Origin: Lachnospiraceae bacterium
GTDB taxonomy: Bacteria > Bacillota > Clostridia > Lachnospirales > Lachnospiraceae
Direction of reading: 5' to 3'
Length of the DNA stretch: 64,000 bases
Assembly: GCA_902363445.1 (NCBI GenBank)
Contig: CABJAB010000009.1
Coordinates: 1 to 64,000 of the forward strand
Shown: positions 1-7,365 of the stretch, piece after piece
Position numbering within the stretch: position 1 is the stretch's first letter
Layout: every line of letters begins with the position of its first letter
Program-made: the position numbers and the translations under genes
Notes under the pieces: model-generated
The model's database searches: none
Seen by the model: only the letters and a program-made list of their open reading frames with translations
Told to the model about the DNA's origin: nothing

Positions 1-234
1 CTTTATCCCATTTACTTACTTTTAGGTCGATGCTCTCGCATCGGTTCTCTGAAACTTCTTTTTTAAGAATTTTCAGGGGTTGGAATATACTGTTCAGTTA
101 TCAAGGTACTGTGTCTCGCTGCGTTAGCGACAACTTCTATAGGATACCATAGCCGCCGCTTCCTGTCAACCATTTTTTTCTTTTTCTTCCACTGCGTTTT
201 CTCGCATTTGCAGTTCTATCCGCCGTGGAGTTTT
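1..234 (-). other. rRNA operon 5' leader (16S gene off left edge)
   Basis: Read on the minus strand, this gene-free stretch follows a strong promoter and carries a boxA-like element (TTGATAACTGAACA, about 93-106) and small hairpins such as the one formed by gtcgcta/tagcgac-like arms near 115-135. Leaders and spacers of Firmicute rRNA operons have this make-up, so the transcript probably enters a 16S gene just left of the window. No part of a mature rRNA is visible, and a 16S-23S spacer cannot be excluded, although the upstream promoter favours the operon leader. Confidence 0.55.
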
Positions 235-264
235 AATATATCATACCAAAATATGGTTTGTCAA
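235..264 (-). promoter_or_regulatory. sigma-A promoter, probable rRNA operon promoter
   Basis: On the minus strand TTGACA (264-259) is followed after 18 bases by TATATT (240-235). The site lies downstream of cvpA and upstream of the boxA-like leader, in AT-rich sequence, as expected for an rRNA promoter. Confidence 0.7.
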
Positions 265-384
265 GGGCAATCTCAGGTAAATTTTACACAGATTTTCCAC
301 TGAAAAAATAGGCATTTTTACTCCTCTCAATGGCTGTCCACATATACCTGTGGCACAGCTTCTGTTCTATACAATCTATTGTGG

Positions 385-1257
385 TCAAAACGCCTTTCCA
401 ACGACCATCATCAGAAGCCGGATTAAGATATTTTTATGATACAGCATACTTAAAAAAACGTTATTCTCAATTTGCCCCAGCACATTCTGTCCAAAAGCGG
501 TCGCCGTGAACGGAATCAACAGCAGAAATAAAATCTCCAGCAGCAAAAGCCCCTTTACGATTCCCAGAAGCGCCCCGGCAAAATGATTGATTCCATGTAT
601 AATAGGAAGTCTGTCTACTACATTAAATACCAGCATTAGAATCTGAAGCGCGAAGAACACAATCAGGAATGTAACAATATATCCGATGATATTCAGACAT
701 ATGTTGCTTATAAAGCTTCCTATATAATCAGTGAACTGGCTCACGCCCAATTTTTTGTATATTGCGGAATTATTATGTTCTTCCAAAGAATTCCTAAGGC
801 TCTCCGGTATCGGCAGGCTCTCTATGATCTTGCTTTGCTGCGCCGTAGAAAGGTTTTCATTCACCTGCTCCAAAAGCTCGTCAAGTCCGATTCCCTTAGG
901 CAGCGTAGTCCCCGCCGGAAGGACCGTACCTGCCGGAAGGACCGTACCGTTGGGCAGCTGAATATCCATAGGAAGCGTAATATCCTTTTCCAGCGTCACG
1001 TTGTCTCCGTCCGTATTTATCCCCAGATCTTGTTCCTCGGTAATCATTCCAGCTACTTTTCCTTCGATCCACTCGTCCAGCTTCGTATTGTTACGCAAAA
1101 AACCTGTGACAAGCGGATTCAACGCCATTACAATGATGCCTGATAAGATCAGGGCCACCAAAGACAGGCTGCTCTTAAAGAATCCCCGAAGGCCTCCCAC
1201 TATTATACTCATGATCAAAATTAATATCGTTACTATAAAAACCAGATTGATATCCAT
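385..1257 (-). CDS. cvpA: CvpA family membrane protein
   Basis: Product of 290 residues with four hydrophobic segments: two at the N-terminus (about 6-22 and 30-48) and two in the C-terminal half, in the arrangement of the CvpA/colicin V production family. The role of the family is poorly defined; links to envelope integrity and purine metabolism have been reported. The outer loop (about 50-170) contains a short tandem repeat of the form LPxGTV at residues 101-122. I start at the ATG at 1257 because the preceding GTG at 1260 is almost on top of the GGAAGG ribosome site. It lies downstream of the Cof phosphatase and the TPR protein, all on the minus strand. Confidence 0.85.
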   Translation of the reverse strand: MDINLVFIVTILILIMSIIVGGLRGFFKSSLSLVALILSGIIVMALNPLVTGFLRNNTKLDEWIEGKVAGMITEEQDLGINTDGDNVTLEKDITLPMDIQLPNGTVLPAGTVLPAGTTLPKGIGLDELLEQVNENLSTAQQSKIIESLPIPESLRNSLEEHNNSAIYKKLGVSQFTDYIGSFISNICLNIIGYIVTFLIVFFALQILMLVFNVVDRLPIIHGINHFAGALLGIVKGLLLLEILFLLLIPFTATAFGQNVLGQIENNVFLSMLYHKNILIRLLMMVVGKAF

Positions 1258-1352
1258 CACGCCTTCCTATATCAGATTGTGTCCCGAGTTCTTCTGTGGA
1301 GCAAAGAACTCTGTCATGTAGTATTCTCCGTCTGCAATATAAGCCTTCATCC

Positions 1353-2180
1353 TTATAAGACAAACTTTTCAATGGCCAGGGCCACCCCATCTTCATCATT
1401 GGACAAAGTGACCGTATCCGCCGAATCCTTTACTATAGAAGAGGCATTTTCCATAGCCACCCCTATTCCGGCCGTTTTCAACATAGAAATATCATTTTCA
1501 CCGTCGCCAAAGGCCATGACCTGCTCTCTTTCCAAGCACAGGTAATCTGCCAGCGCAGACAATCCGCTGCCCTTTGTAGCCTCCAGATGATTGATTTCAA
1601 GATTATTGCCAATGGAAGACGTCACCGTCAGGTAAGAAAAACGTTTCAGCGCTTCCCTCGCCTCCATGCGGCTGCATTCTCTTTCCTGTTTAAAGAAGAC
1701 GTTAAATTTTTCAACGCTGTTTCGCGAATCCACCACATAGGAGCGCATTCCCTCTGTAGGAACTCTGGTGGAGCGAATCAAAAAGCTTCTGGATTCGTCC
1801 GGCATGAAATCCTCTATATGCCGGTAATATTCAGGCTCCATCCTTGCGATGCCGTCAATGCAGGCATCCTGCATAGTATGATAGCCGGAGATAAAATCCC
1901 ATACTTCTTCCGCCTGGTCTCTGGAAAAAACCTTCTTAGATATTGCTTTCTGTTCCTTTAGATCCCATACCACGGCTCCATTCACAGTTATGGCATAACG
2001 AACAAACGGCAGGTCCCGCACCTCCGGTGCGAGACCTGTCACACTTCGTCCCGTAGCTGGTACAATATGAATCCCCCTGGCCGAAGCCCTGGTGAGCACA
2101 TCCAAAGTACGCTTTGTCAGCCGCTTGTCCGTGGTCAGCAGTGTCCCGTCCAGATCCAATGCAATCAGCCGAATACTCAT
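1353..2180 (-). CDS. Cof-type HAD-IIB family hydrolase (sugar/nucleotide phosphatase)
   Basis: 275 residues, the usual length for Cof/YidA-type haloacid dehalogenase phosphatases. Motif I is LDLDGTL with nucleophile Asp9 and acid/base Asp11; motif IV GDGENDISML lies near residue 222; the C2 cap lies between them. These cytosolic enzymes dephosphorylate sugar phosphates, FMN or PLP with low specificity, so the substrate is not assigned. It begins 11 bases after the TPR protein ends, so the two are probably cotranscribed, with cvpA following after a gap of about 95 bases. Confidence 0.88.
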   Translation of the reverse strand: MSIRLIALDLDGTLLTTDKRLTKRTLDVLTRASARGIHIVPATGRSVTGLAPEVRDLPFVRYAITVNGAVVWDLKEQKAISKKVFSRDQAEEVWDFISGYHTMQDACIDGIARMEPEYYRHIEDFMPDESRSFLIRSTRVPTEGMRSYVVDSRNSVEKFNVFFKQERECSRMEAREALKRFSYLTVTSSIGNNLEINHLEATKGSGLSALADYLCLEREQVMAFGDGENDISMLKTAGIGVAMENASSIVKDSADTVTLSNDEDGVALAIEKFVL

Positions 2181-2191
2181 AGTCCACCTTA

Positions 2192-4267
2192 TTAATTCTT
2201 AAAGTATTGTTCTTTTAAAATCAAATAACCTTTTTTATCATATTTCGAGCCAAAAAGCCCCTTCAGCCCTCTATGCTCCGCCTTATCGATCGCTTCATCC
2301 ACTAGAGCTTTCGCTTCCTGCTCCGACAGCGGGATGCCGTCATTTCTCATCCGTTCCGCCAGCGCATAAACGGCCAGACCCGCCATCTCATCGATAATAC
2401 ATTCTTCTTCCTCCGCATATGCGTTGACACAGGTCACAAAATCATCCACGCTCATCTGTTCTTCGTCTTCCAGATAAACACACAGCTTGTCCAGCTCCGG
2501 ATTTTGAACCAGCAGTTTATCAATCCGTTCCGGAGAATCAACCAGCACAAGTACCATGGACACAAACGGCTTCTTTAATTCTCTGACAAGCTCTTTGACC
2601 GCGGAGCCAGTCAGGTCCGCCGCGTTATCTACGATCAAATCCCTTCCGGCCAGCCGGGTGAACGTATTACAAATTCCTTTAGCGCTCAGCTTCGCCCCTG
2701 AGATCTTAGCTACTTGAGTGGCGGGCACTCCCAGTATCTCATGGGTCTTTTTCAGCTTTTCCACCGCCAGAGGGATTCTGCCTTCGCCAGGCTCCTCCTC
2801 CACAACTACGCATGTTATCTGACTCTCGTCAATTTCTTCTTCTTCCAGCTCTTCCTCCGGCGTCACAAACACCTCTTCCGCCTTCTCATCCGCTTCTGCC
2901 GGAGCCTCGTTTTCTCCCAGTCCCCCGTCTTCCGCTTCCGCGGCCAAATCCGCATCGACAGTCTTCGCTTCCGGAATCACCTCATCTGCCTTATTCTCAG
3001 TGGGGGGTTCTTCATTCTGTCTGTTTTCCTCAGATTCGTCCATCTCCGTCTCTGCAATTACCCCAGCTTCATCTTTCTCTTCAGCAGAATTCTCTGCAGG
3101 AGTTTCTTCTGGTGTTTCGGACTCTTCTTCCGCGTCTGCCTCTTGATCTTCAGCTTCCGCTGCTTCTGCGTCTATTTTTTCGTCCGCTTCCTCTTCCGGA
3201 ATCTTCGCATCTGTCTCTTCTGCTACATCTTCTTGTTCTGAATCAGCGAAAACAGAAGCGGCAAGCGCTGCGGAAACTTCATTCAAAAATTCTGTAGTCT
3301 GTGTGATTTCCGGCTTAGGGCTTTTAAGCTCTTTTGTCTGAGCCAGGATTTCTTTTGTATCCTGTCCGGCTGCTTCCTCAGCCTGAGGCAATTCTTCCGC
3401 CGCAGCTCTTACGGACTGCGCCAGATCCGCCTCCATATCCTGGAACTGTGCATTCTGCAAAAGCACATCGGAAGTAATCCCCACTTCTTCATCCACGGAA
3501 GCTTCTTCTGTCACCTCAGGTTCATCCGTCATCGCGGCTTCCTTGAATCCTTCTTCTTTCAAAGTAGGCTCCTCCCCCAGAAGACCGGAATCCAGCGTTT
3601 CCTGTGAGTACTTATCTTCGAATTCCCGCTCCACAGCTTTAATACGTTCTTCAAATTTCTTTTTATTTATAAGCTTCTCCTGCTGGGACGGAGTAAGCGG
3701 CTCATACTGCATTTTCAGTTCCAGGGCTTTGTCTACATAAGGCCCTACGCTGAACCACAAAATGATTTCATTGCACAGCTGCACACAGTCCTTAGACCTG
3801 CCTGCTTTATGATATAGGTAAGCCAGCTCATAAGCCCACTTTTCTTCAAACTCATTTTTACGGTAAAGCTCCAGAATGGTGATCAGCTTTTCTAAGGGTT
3901 CCCCTCTGGAAGACTCAATCTGATAAGCTAAAATCAGCTTGCTGATATCATTGGGCGCTATTTCCTGGAATTCTTCAAAAAAGTCTTCTGCTTCATCCAG
4001 ATTGCCTGACTTAACGCAAAGTTCCGTCAATTTATACAGCATCCGGCGCCCCACCGGAACACGTTCATAAGCGATCAGGAGAACATTTTTCGCCTCGGCG
4101 TAATTTTTGACCTTCTCATAAATCTGAGAAACAAGCGTCAGCATTTTTATGTTTTTAACGCGCCGCCAATCAATCGTATCCGCGATCTTCGCCGCAGTCA
4201 CATAATCTTTTTTCTCAGCATGCTTTTTAATCTTATCTTCTTTAATACTTAATTCATATTTATCCAC
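2192..4267 (-). CDS. TPR-containing protein with long acidic linker and degenerate AAA-like C-terminus
   Basis: 691 residues in three parts. Residues about 1-220 are helical repeats of TPR type (for example the YAEAKNVLL and LDEAEDFFEEF stretches). Residues about 230-480 are a low-complexity linker very rich in Glu, Asp and Ala. Residues about 490-691 resemble the small AAA domains of the SpoVK/CbbX group, but I see no Walker A lysine and no DE Walker B pair: the expected hydrophobic-FIDE position reads LIVDNA. It is therefore probably a scaffold rather than an ATPase. The start is GTG at 4267, six bases after GAGGTG. Function unknown. Confidence 0.75.
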   Translation of the reverse strand: MDKYELSIKEDKIKKHAEKKDYVTAAKIADTIDWRRVKNIKMLTLVSQIYEKVKNYAEAKNVLLIAYERVPVGRRMLYKLTELCVKSGNLDEAEDFFEEFQEIAPNDISKLILAYQIESSRGEPLEKLITILELYRKNEFEEKWAYELAYLYHKAGRSKDCVQLCNEIILWFSVGPYVDKALELKMQYEPLTPSQQEKLINKKKFEERIKAVEREFEDKYSQETLDSGLLGEEPTLKEEGFKEAAMTDEPEVTEEASVDEEVGITSDVLLQNAQFQDMEADLAQSVRAAAEELPQAEEAAGQDTKEILAQTKELKSPKPEITQTTEFLNEVSAALAASVFADSEQEDVAEETDAKIPEEEADEKIDAEAAEAEDQEADAEEESETPEETPAENSAEEKDEAGVIAETEMDESEENRQNEEPPTENKADEVIPEAKTVDADLAAEAEDGGLGENEAPAEADEKAEEVFVTPEEELEEEEIDESQITCVVVEEEPGEGRIPLAVEKLKKTHEILGVPATQVAKISGAKLSAKGICNTFTRLAGRDLIVDNAADLTGSAVKELVRELKKPFVSMVLVLVDSPERIDKLLVQNPELDKLCVYLEDEEQMSVDDFVTCVNAYAEEEECIIDEMAGLAVYALAERMRNDGIPLSEQEAKALVDEAIDKAEHRGLKGLFGSKYDKKGYLILKEQYFKN

Positions 4268-4312
4268 GGTATCACCTCAAAAATAATTGATAACCTATAC
4301 GTGTGCACTCTA

Positions 4313-4341
4313 AGTTTAACATACTCAATTTTTCTTGTCAA
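4313..4341 (-). promoter_or_regulatory. sigma-A promoter of the TPR protein operon
   Basis: Minus strand TTGACA (4341-4336), 17-base spacer, TAAACT (4318-4313), about 45 bases upstream of the GTG start at 4267. The -35 lies right beside the terminator hairpin of the upstream unit. Confidence 0.65.
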
Positions 4342-4351
4342 AAGCAACAGT

Positions 4352-4382
4352 AAAAAAAGGGTACTTTTCGTACCCTTTTTTA
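4352..4382. terminator. bidirectional intrinsic terminator
   Basis: Inverted repeat AAAAGGGTAC - TTTTC - GTACCCTTTT flanked by an A-run on one side and a T-run on the other, so it can act in both directions. On the minus strand it closes the transcript that starts near 5186. Confidence 0.75.
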
Positions 4383-5186
4383 TATTTTATATATTAAATT
4401 GTACTGAACTTCTTTTTCTTTCACTATCCGAGTCCGGCAACATCTCCTGTATCTCTCATGGATTTTTATTTACAGGTTCTTGTCTGCCGGCTTTTCAAGC
4501 TTCAACCGAAGGAAATATGTGATATCCTGTTCGCCCTTTTCAAATTGTATATAGCCTATGTTCTTAACGCCAACTTCCTATCCCTTGACGCTTCATCTCC
4601 ATTTCCTACATGCATTCTGATTTTTATTTTAATTTCTTTTACGATGAAAACTCTATGATTCTCATATATGCTATCACATCTGATCCGAAGCTCTTCTTCG
4701 ATCTGTACATTTTCATATACTTAATTCGGATACTTACGATATTATTTATATATTCTCTATATAATGAAGGCGGTTCCAACAGGATTTATCTTTCATCATA
4801 TGAGAACCATATTGAGTTTTCAATCGTGAGACTTCAGTGTCCAGTGGAATCTCCTCCTTCCCATTTTCCTGTTCACAATTCCTCTCAACTTCGATTGACG
4901 ACCTTACACGAATTTTGATTCTCTCCATCTTGCTGCTTATGGATTTCTTTTATTCCTGTAATACGTCCCTGTTGTTTCGAAGAAGCTTTTTTTATCATCC
5001 ATCGGCTGGTTTTGTCTAATTTTGATTGATATTCCTATGCAATCGCCACTGACTCCTTACTTCCTCTGTATTGATTTTACCAAATCAGATTTCTTTGCAT
5101 CTAATCTGTTTTCCTGAATCCTTTCTCGTCAGATTCTTCTATGGGCTTCTTTTGTTGTGAGGAGTTGTTATTTGTTTATTTGTTGT
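4383..5186 (-). ncRNA. candidate non-coding RNA or decayed gene between a strong promoter and a terminator
   Basis: About 800 bases without a convincing gene. A near-consensus minus-strand promoter (5193-5221) precedes it and an intrinsic terminator (4352-4382) follows it, so a discrete transcript is expected. The longest minus-strand ORF is a 60-residue frame at 4746-4928 with no ribosome site and no family resemblance. Other frames are broken by stops every 20-40 codons. I recognise no known RNA family. It could be a large structured RNA, a decayed gene, or a carrier of very small peptides. Only the promoter and terminator are solid. Confidence 0.3.
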
Positions 5187-5192
5187 AACTGT

Positions 5193-5221
5193 ATAATAGC
5201 ACACTCGATTTTGATTGTCAA
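5193..5221 (-). promoter_or_regulatory. strong sigma-A promoter of the gene-poor unit
   Basis: Minus strand TTGACA (5221-5216), 17-base spacer, TATTAT (5198-5193). It diverges from the azlC promoter about 90 bases away. Confidence 0.75.
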
Positions 5222-5309
5222 GATATTTTTTTAGTTTTTTTATTTTATTTTCGTCAATTAATTGATATAAATGTTATATTATTCAAAATTAACTGTAATT
5301 TCAAAAATG

Positions 5310-5338
5310 TTGCATACAGAAGATGAAATAGCTATAAT
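5310..5338 (+). promoter_or_regulatory. sigma-A promoter of azlCD
   Basis: TTGCAT (5310-5315), 17-base spacer, TATAAT (5333-5338), 36 bases upstream of the azlC start. Confidence 0.75.
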
Positions 5339-5374
5339 AACAATGAGGAAAATATAGGCAAAGGGGTTTTTCAT

Positions 5375-6055
5375 ATGATAAAAAAAGCGTTCCGGGCGGC
5401 GTTTCCTTTAACGCTGCCTGTTTTCATGGGTTATTTATTCCTAGGTATCGCTTTCGGCGTTCTTCTGAGCAGCGAGGGCTTTCACGTAGGATGGGCTATT
5501 TTCATGAGCGTGATCATTTATGCCGGCTCTATGCAGTTCGTTGCCATAGAGCTTCTAACGCTTCCTTTTAATTTTTTGTCCACGCTTCTCATTACACTTA
5601 TGGTCAATGCCCGGCATTTATTCTATGGTCTTTCCATGCTGGATAAATTTAAAGATTCCGGTAAGCTGAAGCCCTACATGATCTTCTCACTTACGGATGA
5701 GACATTTTCACTCCTCTGTTCGGCCAATCCGCCGGACGGAGTCAGCAAAAAATGGTTTTTCTTTTTCATTGCAGTCCTGAATCACTTTTATTGGATCCTG
5801 GGCGGCGTGATCGGAAATGTGGCCGGAAACCTGATTCCCTTTAACTCCAAAGGAATCGATTTCGCTATGACCGCCCTTTTCATTGTAATATTTGTAGACC
5901 AATGGGAAAACAGTAAAAATCATCTGCCGGCCGTCCTGGGAATCGTCATCACCGTCGCCTGCAGGCTGCTCTTCGGCACCAGCTGGTTTATACCCGCAGC
6001 TATGCTCTGTCTGCTCTTTTCTTTAACTATGCTCAGAAGGAGGGAACCCGCATGA
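5375..6055 (+). CDS. azlC: AzlC family branched-chain amino acid exporter, large subunit
   Basis: 226 residues, almost wholly hydrophobic, with the N-terminal FPLTLPVFMGYLFLGIAFGV segment and the YAGSMQF motif typical of AzlC/YgaZ. The family pairs with AzlD/YgaH in the inner membrane and exports valine, leucine and isoleucine or their analogues. An AAGGGG ribosome site precedes the ATG. It overlaps azlD by four bases (ATGA), showing translational coupling. Its own promoter is directly upstream. Confidence 0.9.
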   Translation: MIKKAFRAAFPLTLPVFMGYLFLGIAFGVLLSSEGFHVGWAIFMSVIIYAGSMQFVAIELLTLPFNFLSTLLITLMVNARHLFYGLSMLDKFKDSGKLKPYMIFSLTDETFSLLCSANPPDGVSKKWFFFFIAVLNHFYWILGGVIGNVAGNLIPFNSKGIDFAMTALFIVIFVDQWENSKNHLPAVLGIVITVACRLLFGTSWFIPAAMLCLLFSLTMLRRREPA

Positions 6056-6375
6056 TATCCGTGATCCTTACGATTCTTACCGTCGCTGCAGTCACTTTTT
6101 TGACAAGGCTGCTTCCTTTCCTTCTGTTTCCCGCCAATAAAAAGACGCCGGCTTTTGTTTCTTATGCAGGCCGCGTTCTGCCCTACGCTATCATCGGCAT
6201 GCTAATCGTCTACTGCTTCAAGGATATCCAATTTTACGCATGGCCCTTCGGCATACCGGAGCTATTGGCCGGCGCCTTCGTTGTCCTGATACATAAATGG
6301 AAGCATAACCTCCTCTTCAGCATCGGCGGCGGAACACTTTTATACATGGTGCTGGTACAGGCTGTATTTGTTTAG
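6052..6375 (+). CDS. azlD: AzlD family branched-chain amino acid exporter, small subunit
   Basis: 107 residues with three to four membrane segments and the FLTRLLPFLLF and ALIIGM-like YAIIGMLIVY stretches of the AzlD/YgaH family. It completes the exporter with azlC, with which it overlaps by ATGA. It ends 10 bases from the convergent end of recR; I see no terminator between them. Confidence 0.88.
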   Translation: MISVILTILTVAAVTFLTRLLPFLLFPANKKTPAFVSYAGRVLPYAIIGMLIVYCFKDIQFYAWPFGIPELLAGAFVVLIHKWKHNLLFSIGGGTLLYMVLVQAVFV

Positions 6376-6385
6376 CAGACATCGG

Positions 6386-6982
6386 TCACAGCTCCGTCCT
6401 CCCCTCCAGCGCTCGGAGCAAGGTCACTTCATCGATATACTCCAGATCGCCGCCCACCGGAACGCCGCTCGCTATCCTGGTCACTTTGATGCCCGTCGGC
6501 TTGATCAGCTTGCTTAAATACATGGCTGTCGTCTCCCCCTCCAGGCTTGAATTCGTGGCAATGATCACCTCCGATATATCTCCCTGGAGCCTGGTCATCA
6601 GCTCCTTCAGCCGGATATCCGCCGGACCGATTCCCAATGCCGGGGATATCGCTCCATGCAGCACATGATATACGCCGTCGTAACGTCCGGTCTTTTCATA
6701 CGCCGCCAGATCTCTGGTGCTCTCTACTACCATTATGGTGCCATGATCCCGTTTATCGCTGGCACAAATAGGGCACAGCTCATTATCCGTCAGCGTAAAA
6801 CACTCACGGCAGTACCGTACTCCTTGTTTCGCTTCTACCAGAACATCTGCCAGACGCTTCACCCGCTCTTCCGGCATGTTTACAATATGAAACGCGAGGC
6901 GCTGGGCAGACTTGGCCCCTATGCCGGGCAGCCTGGACAACTCTTCAATCAACGCTGTGATCTTACTGCTGTAATAATCCAT
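6386..6982 (-). CDS. recR: Recombination mediator protein RecR
   Basis: 198 residues, the standard RecR length. An N-terminal helix-hairpin-helix (LPGIGAKSAQRLAFHI) is followed by a four-cysteine zinc motif (CRECFTLTDNELCPIC, about 57-72) and a Toprim domain beginning IMVVEST. RecR works with RecF and RecO to load RecA on gapped DNA. Order dnaX-ybaB-recR on one strand is the classic bacterial cluster; its start overlaps the last base of the ybaB stop codon. Confidence 0.96.
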   Translation of the reverse strand: MDYYSSKITALIEELSRLPGIGAKSAQRLAFHIVNMPEERVKRLADVLVEAKQGVRYCRECFTLTDNELCPICASDKRDHGTIMVVESTRDLAAYEKTGRYDGVYHVLHGAISPALGIGPADIRLKELMTRLQGDISEVIIATNSSLEGETTAMYLSKLIKPTGIKVTRIASGVPVGGDLEYIDEVTLLRALEGRTEL

Positions 6983-7326
6983 CAGAAGGGGAAGCCTCCG
7001 CCGAGGCCGCCTGTCAGGCCGGACATGTTTGCCGAAGAAGCCTCTTCCATCTGCCGGAACGCTTCATTGGTAGCCGCCATGATCAGATCCTGAAGCATCT
7101 CGATATCTTCCGGGTCCACCACTTCCTCCGCCAGCTTCACGGACGTGATTTCCTTTTTGCCGGATACGGTCACCTCTACCGCCCCGCCTCCAGCAGACGC
7201 GGTAAACTCTTTCGTCTCAAATTCCTTCTGTGCATCTTCCATCTGCCTCTGCATTCTCTGTGCCTGCTTCATCAGATTGTTCATGTTTCCAGGCATGCCG
7301 CCCGGAAATCCTCCACGTTTTGCCAT
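6982..7326 (-). CDS. YbaB/EbfC family nucleoid-associated protein
   Basis: 114 residues. The Gly/Met-rich N-terminus (MAKRGGFPGGMPGNMNNLMK) leads into the coiled helix QAQRMQRQMEDAQKEF and then the TASAGGGAVEVTVSG strand that defines YbaB. These small dimeric proteins bind DNA as tweezers-like dimers. It sits between dnaX and recR, with a good ribosome site (GGAG) upstream of its ATG. Confidence 0.94.
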   Translation of the reverse strand: MAKRGGFPGGMPGNMNNLMKQAQRMQRQMEDAQKEFETKEFTASAGGGAVEVTVSGKKEITSVKLAEEVVDPEDIEMLQDLIMAATNEAFRQMEEASSANMSGLTGGLGGGFPF

Positions 7327-7365
7327 GTGAGAACTCCTCCTTATTATCCTGAATCTTTTATCATT

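Noticed and set aside
2714..3297. plus-strand ORFs opposite the acidic linker
   Set aside because: They mirror Glu/Ala/Asp codon runs of the real gene and have Leu/Phe/Ser/Arg-rich nonsense composition.
4746..4928. 60-codon minus-strand ORF as a protein gene
   Set aside because: No ribosome site, no family resemblance, and stops break the neighbouring frames; kept only as part of the candidate non-coding unit.
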